Part shown: positions 13,867 through 20,497 of the stretch, one piece after another
Position numbering within the stretch: position 1 is the first letter of the stretch
How the letters are laid out: each line of letters opens with the position of its first letter
Origin: a virus
DNA length: 39,974 nt
Virus record (IMG/VR): IMGVR_UViG_3300046796_000521
Location: 1 to 39,974 of that record
Direction: 5' to 3' (one strand)
Program-made: the position numbers and the translations under genes
Notes under the pieces: model-generated
Told to the model about the DNA's origin: nothing
The model's database searches: none
Seen by the model: the letters and a program-made list of their open reading frames with translations, nothing else

Positions 13867-13951
13867 TCTGAGACATCTCCTCTTGCCTGTTCGGATCGGA
13901 CAGGGCTATGGTGTCTCACATGTTGTCTCATTGCAAGACAACTTCCGAGAC
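13860..13951. promoter_or_regulatory. Promoter and GTCTCA operators of the transfer-like operon
   Basis: Plus-strand promoter: TTGCCT (13883-13888), 18-bp spacer, TATGGT (13907-13912). Operators: palindrome GTCTCA-TTC-TGAGAC at 13860-13874, GTCTCA at 13913 and 13925, the inverted pair GTTGTCT...AGACAAC (13922-13942), and GAGAC at 13947. These flank the start codon of the divergent regulator and the likely +1 of the operon. Confidence 0.65.
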
Positions 13952-13970
13952 AAGATTCAAAGGAACCCGC

Positions 13971-14166
13971 ATGAGCCTCGGCAACACGATCCTCTGGCTC
14001 ATCGGCGCGCTCGTCGAAGGCGTCGTCTTCTGCGTCGTCATCCTCTCGGTCCGCCGCATCACCAAACCCCCGCCGCCACCGGCTCGACGACCGGGCGCTG
14101 CGCGGCGAGCTGATCGTCCGCAGGCCCGAGCTGCCCGCCCCGCCCCAGAAGGAGTTGACCCGATGA
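13971..14166 (+). CDS. Small membrane protein with apparent +1 frame break
   Basis: From ATG 13971 the frame codes for a membrane helix (LGNTILWLIGALVEGVVFCV) and a basic end, then runs in frame into the next gene. However, the sensible continuation is in the +1 frame: after AAACCCCC (14064-14071) it gives RRHRLDDRALRGELIV and LPAPPQKELTR, and stops at TGA 14164-14166, overlapping the ATG of the DUF2637-like gene (ATGA) as nearly everywhere in this genome. The +1 frame has no start codon of its own. Either a one-base C insertion (real or sequencing) or a programmed +1 frameshift at CCC-C is needed. The unbroken product would be about 64 aa. Confidence 0.5.
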
Positions 14167-15023
14167 CCGAGCCGATCGTGTCCTGGCGCAGCAAGGGCCT
14201 GCTCATCGGCATCCTGCTGCTGGTCAACTCCGCCGCCATCTGGGGGCAGGCCGGGTGGGCGCTCGACCACATCGTCCCGGCCGGATGGGACTGGCGGGCC
14301 GGCCTCGCCCTCGCCCTCGGCTTCGCGGCCGCGCTCGAGCTGATCGGCGTGTTCCTGGCGACCATGGCCGACGAGGCGGAGGCGCGCCGTCAGCCCGCGG
14401 GCGGTATCCGGCTGGGCTCCTACGCGGTCGGCCTCGTCTCCGGCGGGCTGAACGTGTCGCACTGGGGTGTGTTGACCTCAGCCGCGTTCGCGTTCGGGTT
14501 CCTGTCGGCCGTGTCGCCGTTCCTGTGGGGCATCTACAGCCGGGTGCGGCGCGGTGAGCCGATCGCCCCGTCGCGCCGCTTCTGGCACCCGATCGCCGCT
14601 GTCCGGCTGATCCGGTTCATGGCGTGGCGCGGGCTGACCGACGAGCTGGCCGCGATCGACGCGATAGCGGCGGCCGACGCAGCCGTGGCGCAGTCCGCGC
14701 CCGAGCCCGTCCGGGTGCTGTTGCCAGCGGCGCCGGTGTTCCTGCCGCCGGTGAGTGCGCCACCGGCCGATGCCGACGAGCCGGAGTTTGGCGCAGCCGA
14801 GCCCGACGATCGCGCTGGTCTGAAGGTGCGTCAGGACGGCCGGGCGACGCAGGAAATCGAGACGGCGGTCCGCGCCATGCGCGCGGCCGATCCGGGCGCG
14901 TCTCAGCGAAAGATCGCGGCGGCGGTGCTGGTGTCGCCGTCCACCGTGCGGCGCATCCTCGCGCCGCCGGAGAAGGTCAACGGCAAGGTGCCGGACCTGG
15001 AAGGAGTCGGCGCCGGTGGCTGA
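14163..15023 (+). CDS. DUF2637-like membrane protein with C-terminal HTH (Spd-like)
   Basis: 286 aa from ATG 14163. About four membrane segments: GLLIGILLLVNSAAIWGQAG, GLALALGFAAALELIGVFLA, SYAVGLVSGGLNVSHWGVL and AAFAFGFLSAVSPFLWGIYS. A Pro/Ala linker follows, then a C-terminal HTH (ASQRKIAAAVLVSPSTVRRIL). This matches DUF2637-type proteins of actinomycete plasmids and integrative elements, encoded next to TraB/FtsK and associated with plasmid spread. It overlaps the translocase gene by 8 nt, so the two are coupled. Role in a phage: unknown. Confidence 0.75.
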   Translation: MTEPIVSWRSKGLLIGILLLVNSAAIWGQAGWALDHIVPAGWDWRAGLALALGFAAALELIGVFLATMADEAEARRQPAGGIRLGSYAVGLVSGGLNVSHWGVLTSAAFAFGFLSAVSPFLWGIYSRVRRGEPIAPSRRFWHPIAAVRLIRFMAWRGLTDELAAIDAIAAADAAVAQSAPEPVRVLLPAAPVFLPPVSAPPADADEPEFGAAEPDDRAGLKVRQDGRATQEIETAVRAMRAADPGASQRKIAAAVLVSPSTVRRILAPPEKVNGKVPDLEGVGAGG

Positions 15024-16626
15024 TCTGTTCAGGGTGTGGCTTCCCGTGTCGTCGGCGGTCGCTGTCGTGGCCGCCGACGAAGGGCACGCGGCCGCCACGG
15101 CGATCGCCGCCGTGGCGCTCTACCGCAGCCGCCAATACCTGCGCGAGCGGCGATTCCGGCGCGAGTACATCGAGCCGACCCTGGCCGCGATGTCCCCGGC
15201 ACTCGGCCTCGAGGCATCACAGGTGCGCCTGCACGTCGACCCGTCCCTGGGCAACCTGACGCCCAGGCTGGCCAAGCCGCTGTCACCTGCAGAGAAGTGG
15301 GTCCGGCTGCGGTACGGCGAGCACGTCGAGCCGGTACTGCGGTGGCTGCCCGAGCGGGCACAGCGCGGCATGTGGGCGGTCCAGCGCAGGGCGCGGCCGG
15401 TCACCGGGAAGGCCGTGCTGCTGCGCCGGCCCCGCGAGGACGCCGGGCCGCGGATCGAGTTGGTGGCGCGGACCCCGTACCTGACGAGCGAGCAGCGGCA
15501 GCTCGTCAACGCGATCGTCAAGGCGAAGATTCCAGCTGGAGATCTTGTGGAAGCGTGGCATCAGGTAGGAGCGCGGGTCCGGGCCGTGTGGACCGTACGG
15601 AAGCGGCCACCGTCGGCCGTCGGCCTCGAGCACGTCCTCGCGCACCTGCCGAAGCTGAAGGAGTGGGAGTACTACCTCGGCCAGGCCGCCGGCGACGTGC
15701 CGGTGGTGGTGTCGCTACGGGACGACTCGCCGCACATCTCGGAGTCCGCCGGGTCGGGCGCGGGCAAGAGCGTGCTGGCCATGCTCATCGCCGTGCAGGT
15801 GCTGGCTCGCGGCGGCCGGGTGCTGCTGCTGGACCGGAAGGGCTCGCACCGGTGGGCGCTGGGCATGCCGGGCGTCGACTACTGCACCAAGGCCCCGCAG
15901 ATGCACGACGCGCTGCTGCGGGTCTCGGGCATGGCCAACGAGCGCAACGACCTGGCGCTGCACGAGGAGGAGGACTGGGATCCGGGCCCGCGCACGCTGG
16001 TGATCGCCGAGGAGTTGAACGCGACGATCGCGCAGCTGGCGAACTACTGGGCCGACGTGCGGGAGAAGGGTGAGCCGAAGAAGTCCCCGGCGATCGCGGC
16101 GCTGGCGGATCTGCTTTTCATGGGCCGGTCGGCGAAGGTGAACGTTCTGGCCATTGCCCAAATGCTCACCGCGCGGGCTATCGGCGGTCCGGAGGCTCGG
16201 GAGAATTTCGGCATTCGCTGCCTCGCGCGCTATACGGCGAACAACTGGAAGATGCTCGTTCCCGAGGCTGCGATGCCTCGCGCGTCGCGGACGCTGGGCC
16301 GGTGGCAGGTCGTCATCGGAGGAACGGCCACAGAGGTACAAGTCGCCTACCTCACCACAAAACAGGCTCGTGCCCTCGCGAATCCGGGCGCGGGGCTTGT
16401 AGGCGGGCTGAGCAGCGTTGTTACCGGTGACGGTAACAAGGTCACCTTGCGGGAAGCCGCTGACGGCGGGCTGATCCCCTGGTCGTACGAGGCAGCGAAG
16501 CAGCGGCTGTACCGGCGCGTCGGGAACCTGCCCGAATCGCGCGGCACGAAAGGCAAGTCGTTCCTCTATGAGGAAGCCGATTTGGTGCGCTGGGTGGAGA
16601 GCGTGAACTCGGAGTCGGTGCCATGA
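15016..16626 (+). CDS. FtsK/SpoIIIE (TraB-like) DNA translocase
   Basis: 536 aa, GTG 15016. The N-terminal 45 residues are hydrophobic (membrane anchoring). An FtsK-type ATPase core follows: Walker A AGSGAGKS (245-252), LLLDRKGSHRW after it, Walker B TLVIAEELN (327-335), then a conserved stretch LLFMGRSAKVNVLAIAQM. The C-terminus (about 472-530) has an AlpA-like HTH (LREAADGGLIPW and FLYEEADLVRWVES) where TraB proteins carry a winged helix that reads 8-bp repeats. In Streptomyces plasmids this enzyme alone moves double-stranded DNA between mycelial cells. Here it is in a phage lysogeny region under its own regulated promoter. Confidence 0.85.
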   Translation: MADLFRVWLPVSSAVAVVAADEGHAAATAIAAVALYRSRQYLRERRFRREYIEPTLAAMSPALGLEASQVRLHVDPSLGNLTPRLAKPLSPAEKWVRLRYGEHVEPVLRWLPERAQRGMWAVQRRARPVTGKAVLLRRPREDAGPRIELVARTPYLTSEQRQLVNAIVKAKIPAGDLVEAWHQVGARVRAVWTVRKRPPSAVGLEHVLAHLPKLKEWEYYLGQAAGDVPVVVSLRDDSPHISESAGSGAGKSVLAMLIAVQVLARGGRVLLLDRKGSHRWALGMPGVDYCTKAPQMHDALLRVSGMANERNDLALHEEEDWDPGPRTLVIAEELNATIAQLANYWADVREKGEPKKSPAIAALADLLFMGRSAKVNVLAIAQMLTARAIGGPEARENFGIRCLARYTANNWKMLVPEAAMPRASRTLGRWQVVIGGTATEVQVAYLTTKQARALANPGAGLVGGLSSVVTGDGNKVTLREAADGGLIPWSYEAAKQRLYRRVGNLPESRGTKGKSFLYEEADLVRWVESVNSESVP

Positions 16627-16859
16627 CAACCGCGTTCGTGTTCGGATTCGCTGTCGGCGGCTTCGTGTTCTGGAACGTGTCGGCGGCCGTCGAGCGATTC
16701 CGCCGTGCCCGCTGGGATTTCAACGCCACCCGGCGCGGCTTGCGTTCCCTGATCGAGATGATGTGGGCCCGCGGCATGCAGGCGGTCAAGGGCTGCCTGC
16801 TCGCGGCCGGCGTCATCGCCGCCGTGGTCCTGGTCTGGCACGGGCACAACTACCGGTGA
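16623..16859 (+). CDS. Small two-TM protein of the transfer-like operon
   Basis: 78 aa, ATG 16623 overlapping the translocase stop (ATGA). Hydrophobic segments FVFGFAVGGFVFWNVSA near the N-terminus and GCLLAAGVIAAVVLVWHG at the C-terminus flank a basic middle part (RFRRARWDFNATRRGLR). Small membrane proteins in this place in actinomycete plasmids are called Spd proteins; similarity here is of layout only. Confidence 0.65.
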   Translation: MTTAFVFGFAVGGFVFWNVSAAVERFRRARWDFNATRRGLRSLIEMMWARGMQAVKGCLLAAGVIAAVVLVWHGHNYR

Positions 16860-16869
16860 AGGAGTGGAG

Positions 16870-16995
16870 ATGACCAAGGAGCCGTACCGGCTGCCGGATC
16901 GGCCGAGGCGCGATACGCGGCCGACGACTCAGGAACTGAGGGACCGGCTCGCGGCGATGAGGCTGCTGCAGGCCGGGCGCGAGGGCAAGAACTAG
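16870..16995 (+). CDS. 41-aa basic protein, last gene of transfer-like operon
   Basis: ATG 16870 with GGAG upstream, TAG at 16993-16995. The product is Arg/Asp-rich (LPDRPRRDTRPTTQELRDRL) and ends AGREGKN. It lies 10 nt after the previous stop and directly before a strong terminator. Not recognised. Confidence 0.55.
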   Translation: MTKEPYRLPDRPRRDTRPTTQELRDRLAAMRLLQAGREGKN

Positions 16996-17008
16996 GGGAA
17001 CGACGAAG

Positions 17009-17048
17009 AGCGCCCCGCCTCCCTCGTGATGAGGGGAGGCGGGGCGCT
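17009..17048. terminator. Terminator of the transfer-like operon
   Basis: A perfect 15-bp stem (AGCGCCCCGCCTCCC with its complement at 17034-17048), a 10-nt loop, then TTT. It separates the rightward transfer-like operon from the leftward holin gene and probably acts in both directions. The 65 bp from 17049 to 17113 hold nothing else visible. Confidence 0.85.
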
Positions 17049-17113
17049 TTGACGTGGCTTTACGGTCTCAGCTCAACGCAGAGCCAAGATCTGGTGCGGT
17101 CTGGGGTGGCGGG

Positions 17114-17470
17114 CTACGCCTTCGCGTTACTCGCCGTGCCGTTGACCGTCGAGACCGCCGGCGCGACGGCGATGCCGAGGAAGCTGGCCACGGCGAAGGC
17201 GATGAGCAGCCAGTCGTTGGAGTCGACGCCGCCGACGATGACCGTGGTGGCGACCTGGAGACCGGCGAGGACAGCGCCGACGGCGGTCTTGGCCCAGCGG
17301 GCGCCGGGCACCAGCGGGACCAGGTAGGTCAACAGGGCGGTGCATACGGCGATGCCGATGGCGACGCCCTCGCTGGGGTCGATGTGGCCGTCGCCGGAGA
17401 ACAGGGGAACCGCGACGACGGCGACCGCGTAGACCGCGGCCACGATGCTCTTGCCGTAGGTCTGGAACAT
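17114..17470 (-). CDS. Holin-like membrane protein
   Basis: 118 aa, ATG 17470. Three hydrophobic segments: IVAAVYAVAVVAVPLFSG, GIAVCTALLTYLVPLVPG and LLIAFAVASFLGIAVAPA, with a short polar C-terminus. This is the form of an actinophage holin: HIDPSEGVAIG and PLVPGARWAKTAVGAVLAGL are common elements. It would permeabilise the membrane for the endolysin at 19449-20213. It is separated from the rest of the lysis block by the nuclease/RHH insert and reads leftward from just beside an SOS-like box. Confidence 0.7.
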   Translation of the reverse strand: MFQTYGKSIVAAVYAVAVVAVPLFSGDGHIDPSEGVAIGIAVCTALLTYLVPLVPGARWAKTAVGAVLAGLQVATTVIVGGVDSNDWLLIAFAVASFLGIAVAPAVSTVNGTASNAKA

Positions 17471-17481
17471 GGAGATTCCCT

Positions 17482-17497
17482 TCGAACGCGTGTTCTA
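17482..17497. promoter_or_regulatory. SOS (LexA) box-like site
   Basis: TCGAAC-GCGT-GTTCTA matches the actinobacterial/mycobacterial LexA consensus TCGAAC-N4-GTTCGA except for one outer base pair. It lies between the holin start (17470, minus) and the gene at 17506 (plus), so host LexA could control one or both. Confidence 0.55.
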
Positions 17498-17505
17498 CTG
17501 GGGGA

Positions 17506-17757
17506 GTGGAACGGATCGACCTGGACGCCGTGCATTCGGCGGCGCGGCAGTGTTGGCGCGGCGGAGACCTGTGGGATGAGCGCGCCGTGAAGGTGATCGT
17601 CGGCGAGGTCGCGGACGGGCGCTGGTACGTGCGGCGCTACGCCGGCGGACCTGAGAGGGTGATCGCGTACGCCGGGCCGAACGCCGAGCACTACGCGCGG
17701 GCCACGGCCAGGCGGTGGATGCGGACCGTCGGCGGCGACTGGGCCGAGGCGGGCTAG
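17506..17757 (+). CDS. Hypothetical protein next to the SOS-like box
   Basis: 83 aa, GTG 17506. Compact alpha/beta protein with VIVGEVADGRWYVRRYAGG, VIAYAGPNAEHYARATARRW and a Trp-rich end. A G-rich run touches the start, so the mRNA may be leaderless. The TAG stop is within CTAG (17754-17757) shared with the convergent nuclease gene. No family recognised. Plus-strand orientation inside the late/lysis block suggests independent expression. Confidence 0.65.
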   Translation: MERIDLDAVHSAARQCWRGGDLWDERAVKVIVGEVADGRWYVRRYAGGPERVIAYAGPNAEHYARATARRWMRTVGGDWAEAG

Positions 17758-18323
17758 TCCTCGGTAGTGCGGCCGGCGGCGAGGCGCTCGATGACCACCC
17801 GGCGGAAGACCGGCGCATCCTGATGCCCGCCGTAGATGAGGCGGCCAGTGGCCACCATGTCGGCGATGCCTGCTCTGTCGAAACCCAGTATTGCTGCGGC
17901 AGCGCTCGGGCCGATCAACTCGGTGACCGGCGTACGGCTAGTGATCCGTTGATCGCGGCATGGCGAGGGGTGAAGCGTCCACCTGTGCCTAATCGGCCGA
18001 AGGCCGGGATGGGCGGCCGGGATCATCGCGTGAAACGGGTTGGCCAGGTAAGAGCGCGTCAAGTCATCGAGGTCACGGTCGCCGCGCTCGCTGGCCGAGA
18101 TGACCATGTTGCACCGGTGGCAGGCCAGCCCTCGCACCGACCAGATGCCTACCGTGTGGTCATGCTCGATCATCAACTTCTTGCCCACCTCGCCACACCG
18201 CTCGCAGCGGCCCTCGGCGCGCGCGACCAGCAGGGCGAACTCGTCGCAGGTGAGCTGGTAGAGGAAGTGGCGAGGGTTGTGGCCGTTGCAGTGGGCTGCG
18301 CGTCCGCGCCGCTTGGGCGTCAA
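17754..18323 (-). CDS. Endonuclease VII-like HNH nuclease
   Basis: 189 aa from TTG 18323, whose TTGA overlaps the stop of the RHH gene; a longer GTG/ATG frame would run through that gene. Motifs: CERCG, then IEHDHTVGIWSVRGLACHRC and N, the zinc-bound HNH/endonuclease VII pattern (CxxC...DHDHxxGxxRGLxCxxCN). Here the first Asp is Glu and an extra WSV lies before RGL. The C-terminal 50 residues resemble a MerR/excisionase HTH (AAAILGFDRAGIADMVATGR). Such nucleases cut branched DNA during packaging or act as homing-type elements. The arrangement with an autoregulated RHH gene suggests a mobile cassette. Confidence 0.7.
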   Translation of the reverse strand: MTPKRRGRAAHCNGHNPRHFLYQLTCDEFALLVARAEGRCERCGEVGKKLMIEHDHTVGIWSVRGLACHRCNMVISASERGDRDLDDLTRSYLANPFHAMIPAAHPGLRPIRHRWTLHPSPCRDQRITSRTPVTELIGPSAAAAILGFDRAGIADMVATGRLIYGGHQDAPVFRRVVIERLAAGRTTED

Positions 18324-18526
18324 GGCTGCCCATCCCGGCGCTGGTCGCGCTCGACCTTGGCGTTGTGGCGGCGCACGGCCTCCTCGACGTATGCGGTCAT
18401 CGACATGCCGACCGTCTTGGCTAGCTCCTCGCCGCGCTCCCAGGTCTCGCCGATGCGGACGTTGCGCTTGGGGGTGACGCCGGTCGCCGGTCGTCCGCGC
18501 CGCTTCGGTGCACTGTCTTCCACCAT
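18320..18526 (-). CDS. Ribbon-helix-helix repressor
   Basis: 68 aa, ATG 18526. VTPKRNVRIGETWERGEELA, then MSMTAYVEEAVRRHNAKVER, is a CopG/Arc-type RHH fold with an N-terminal basic arm (PKRRGRPAT). The start lies 6 nt after a TACAGT box inside the operator at 18529-18544, so it is probably leaderless and autorepressed. It controls the divergent gene at 18641 through the mirror operator. Coupled to the nuclease by TTGA overlap. Could be an antitoxin-type regulator, but no toxin partner is clear. Confidence 0.75.
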   Translation of the reverse strand: MVEDSAPKRRGRPATGVTPKRNVRIGETWERGEELAKTVGMSMTAYVEEAVRRHNAKVERDQRRDGQP

Positions 18527-18528
18527 GC

Positions 18529-18608
18529 ATTTACTGTACCACAGGCGCGCTCAAAAAACGTACCACAGAATCCCTTGCGTCCTTCTGGTTTTCTGTGGTA
18601 CAGTAAAT
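18529..18608. promoter_or_regulatory. Divergent promoter with 16-bp inverted operators
   Basis: ATTTACTGTACCACAG (18529-18544) and its exact reverse complement (18593-18608) mark the two ends. A third GTACCACAG half site lies at 18560-18568. Plus-strand promoter: TTGCGT (18575-18580), 18-bp spacer, TACAGT (18599-18604) inside the right operator. Minus-strand -10 TACAGT lies in the left operator. The RHH protein is the likely ligand. Confidence 0.75.
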
Positions 18609-18640
18609 ACATAAGGGAGAGCGAGACAGGGGAGACGGAA

Positions 18641-18853
18641 ATGACCACCACGAAGATCGAGAAGCGGATCGCCAAGGCGCAGGGCCTGACGGACGAGCAG
18701 CTGGAGATCATGGGCCAGGTCGACGAGAGCGAGGGCATCCGGAACGCGCTCCGCGAGGCCGCCGTGGCGGACGTACTGGCCGAGCTGCTGGAAAGCCTGA
18801 AGGCCGGCGAGAGCCTGGAGGACGCCATCGCCACCATCCAGGAGAACTTCTGA
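18641..18853 (+). CDS. Small acidic helical protein
   Basis: 70 aa, ATG 18641 with AGGGGAG upstream; the upstream in-frame TTG is the promoter. Sequence is helical and charged (IEKRIAKAQGLTDEQLEIMG, LAELLESLKAGESLEDAIAT). It is divergent from the RHH repressor and controlled by the shared operators. Could be an antitoxin-like or anti-repressor-like protein. Not recognised. Followed at once by a terminator. Confidence 0.65.
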   Translation: MTTTKIEKRIAKAQGLTDEQLEIMGQVDESEGIRNALREAAVADVLAELLESLKAGESLEDAIATIQENF

Positions 18854-18881
18854 AGGGCGGGGCTGCGGCCCCTTCCCTTTT
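18853..18881. terminator. Bidirectional terminator
   Basis: AAGGG-c-GGGGC-TGCG-GCCCC-tt-CCCTT forms a 10-bp stem with a bulge, followed by TTTT. It ends the plus-strand gene at 18641 and could also end the late operon, whose last gene stops at 18905. Confidence 0.75.
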
Positions 18882-18904
18882 AGATCCTTTTGATACGTTT
18901 CAGG

Positions 18905-19180
18905 TCACTCCGGGCAGCCGAACTCCCGCCGCAGCTTGTCGATCTCCGCTGCGAACCGCACGCCCGACGGCGTCTTCGGCGGCACCGCCCGCTGCGAGTT
19001 ACCGATGTCGACCAGCAGTGAGCACCAGCGCCGGTCGGACTCGATCCGGACCAGTTCAGCGCGCTGCTCGGCCTGTTTCTGCACATGGTTGGTGTAGCCC
19101 ACACCGGCACCGGCGATGCCGACCACGGCGATGAACGCCACGGCGATCGCGTACCAGAACCGCACGTACGGCGTGGTCAC
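18905..19180 (-). CDS. Membrane-anchored protein of the lysis block
   Basis: 91 aa, GTG 19180 (GTGA overlap). N-terminal membrane helix (FWYAIAVAFIAVVGIAGAGVG), then a polar helical domain (QKQAEQRAELVRIESDRRWC) with two Cys (WCSLLVD and FGCPE). Such short one-TM proteins commonly follow endolysins in actinophages and may assist lysis, but that role is not established. Last gene of the late operon. Confidence 0.7.
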   Translation of the reverse strand: MTTPYVRFWYAIAVAFIAVVGIAGAGVGYTNHVQKQAEQRAELVRIESDRRWCSLLVDIGNSQRAVPPKTPSGVRFAAEIDKLRREFGCPE

Positions 19181-19443
19181 GGCTCACCGTCCGCTGAGGA
19201 GGAGGACGACCGCGAGTGTGATCCCGACGAGTGCGACGGCGACGACCGCCCGCGACCAGCCGAGTTCGAACCGGGCCGCAGCTGCCACACCCGGATCCCT
19301 CCCGCGATGCCCAGCAGGCCCATGCAGGTGGTGAGCAGCTGCCCGTTCACGTTCCCGGAGACGATCTGATACGTGATCCCGCCCAGTCCCACCAGCACGC
19401 ACCCCGCGTCCCGGATGTAGCCGATCAGCTTCTCGGGGCTCAC
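19177..19443 (-). CDS. Small membrane protein of the lysis block
   Basis: 88 aa, GTG 19443, 5 nt after the endolysin stop. Two hydrophobic segments (AGCVLVGLGGITYQIVSG and LLTTCMGLLGIAGGIRVW) and a Ser/Arg-rich C-terminal tail (SSPSHSSGSHSRSSSSS). It is a second holin-like or antiholin-like candidate beside the protein at 17114. A longer overlapping frame (to 19660) is antisense-like and Arg/Pro-rich. Confidence 0.65.
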   Translation of the reverse strand: MSPEKLIGYIRDAGCVLVGLGGITYQIVSGNVNGQLLTTCMGLLGIAGGIRVWQLRPGSNSAGRGRSSPSHSSGSHSRSSSSSADGEP

Positions 19444-19448
19444 TCACG

Positions 19449-20213
19449 TCACGCGGTCGGCTTCGCCGGCGCCGCGGCGATCGCCAGCTTGGCCGCGGCG
19501 GTCTGCAGGGCGACCGGGGCGGTCGCCGGGATGGCCGCGTTCGCGGTGTCCTTCGAGTCGCCGACGAGGTAGCCGCGCAGCTTCGCCGCGTCGCGCAGGA
19601 CGTCGCCGACGGTCCTGTTCGGGTTGGCGACGTCACCGATCTTGGCGGTGAGAAGGTCATCGGCGGTCGCGACGTCGCTGGCCTTCAGTGTGGTCACGGC
19701 GTTGGTGATCATCGCCTGGATCTTCGTCAGGTCGTTGGCGGTCAGGGCCACGGGGATCTCCTCCAGGCGGTAGTTGAACGTCGTGTTGTTGTCGGCGGCC
19801 TGCGAGTACGCGCCGGAGAAGTGGATGTGCTCGGTGTGCGCGCTCGCGCCGGTGTAGGTCTCTGGGTACCAGTCGTTGCTGGCCTTGTAGATCTTCCGGT
19901 TGTAGATCATGTAGCGCAGCACGGCACTTACGCCCGGCAGGTGCCGGATGTGGTCGACGACCTGCTGAGCCGTGGCCGGCGCGGCGCGCAGGTCGGAGTC
20001 CATGTCCCAGGCGCGTACCTCGGGCGTCGAGTCCGGGTCGCCATCCCACTCCGGCTTCGAGCCGGGGGTGTCGTCCCTGTTGTGCCCGCTGGTCTCGGCC
20101 TGGTGGGCGGTGTCGCCGATCGTGCCGTCGCTGGTCTTGTCCCGGTCGGGGAAGGCCGCATCGACCTGGCGGCGCAGGTTCTGCAGACCGAGCGTGAGGA
20201 TCCAGCTCGCCAT
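19449..20213 (-). CDS. Endolysin, LAS/M15-type peptidase
   Basis: 254 aa, ATG 20213. N-terminal 155 residues form a metallopeptidase of the M15/LAS type common in actinophage lysins: SGHNRDD (His44), VRAWDMD (Asp70), EHIHF (His129, His131), and the fold signature DKTSDGTIGDTAH. The C-terminal 100 residues (ANDLTKIQAMITNAVTTL and an Ala-rich end) probably bind the cell wall or oligomerise. It would cleave peptide bonds of peptidoglycan. It lacks a signal peptide, so export needs the holin. Confidence 0.85.
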   Translation of the reverse strand: MASWILTLGLQNLRRQVDAAFPDRDKTSDGTIGDTAHQAETSGHNRDDTPGSKPEWDGDPDSTPEVRAWDMDSDLRAAPATAQQVVDHIRHLPGVSAVLRYMIYNRKIYKASNDWYPETYTGASAHTEHIHFSGAYSQAADNNTTFNYRLEEIPVALTANDLTKIQAMITNAVTTLKASDVATADDLLTAKIGDVANPNRTVGDVLRDAAKLRGYLVGDSKDTANAAIPATAPVALQTAAAKLAIAAAPAKPTA

Positions 20214-20222
20214 GGTGCCCCC

Positions 20223-20486
20223 CTAGGTCGGGTCGGTCTGGTTGAGGATCCAGGCGGGCCATGGGCCGTCCAGCGCGGCGTCGAGCCGGGTCAGCCACTC
20301 GGCGTCGGGGACGACGCCCTTGTCGTTGAGCGCCTTCATGATCACGCCGAGCATGACCAGCAGCGTCAGATCGACCTTGTACAGCTCCGGGCCGACCAGC
20401 AGCAGCGAGACACCCAACTGCCCGGTCGTGGTCGCCTGCTGCCGGCGCAGCAACTCCTCGACGTACGTCTCGACGAACTGGGCCAT
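20223..20486 (-). CDS. Small structural-region protein
   Basis: 87 aa, ATG 20486. Mostly helical (FVETYVEELLRRQQATT, ELYKVDLTLLVMLGVIMKAL) with a Trp-rich end (PWPAWILNQ). Typical of small unnamed genes between the minor tail proteins and the endolysin of actinophages. Function unknown. Confidence 0.65.
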   Translation of the reverse strand: MAQFVETYVEELLRRQQATTTGQLGVSLLLVGPELYKVDLTLLVMLGVIMKALNDKGVVPDAEWLTRLDAALDGPWPAWILNQTDPT

Positions 20487-20497
20487 GACGCCTCCGA

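Noticed and set aside
13908-15023. Single 371-aa fusion of the small membrane protein and DUF2637-like protein
   Set aside because: The ATG at 14163 overlaps a +1-frame stop in the usual ATGA style and the DUF2637-like protein is complete from there; the fusion seems a consequence of the frame break. Kept as an open alternative in the feature text.
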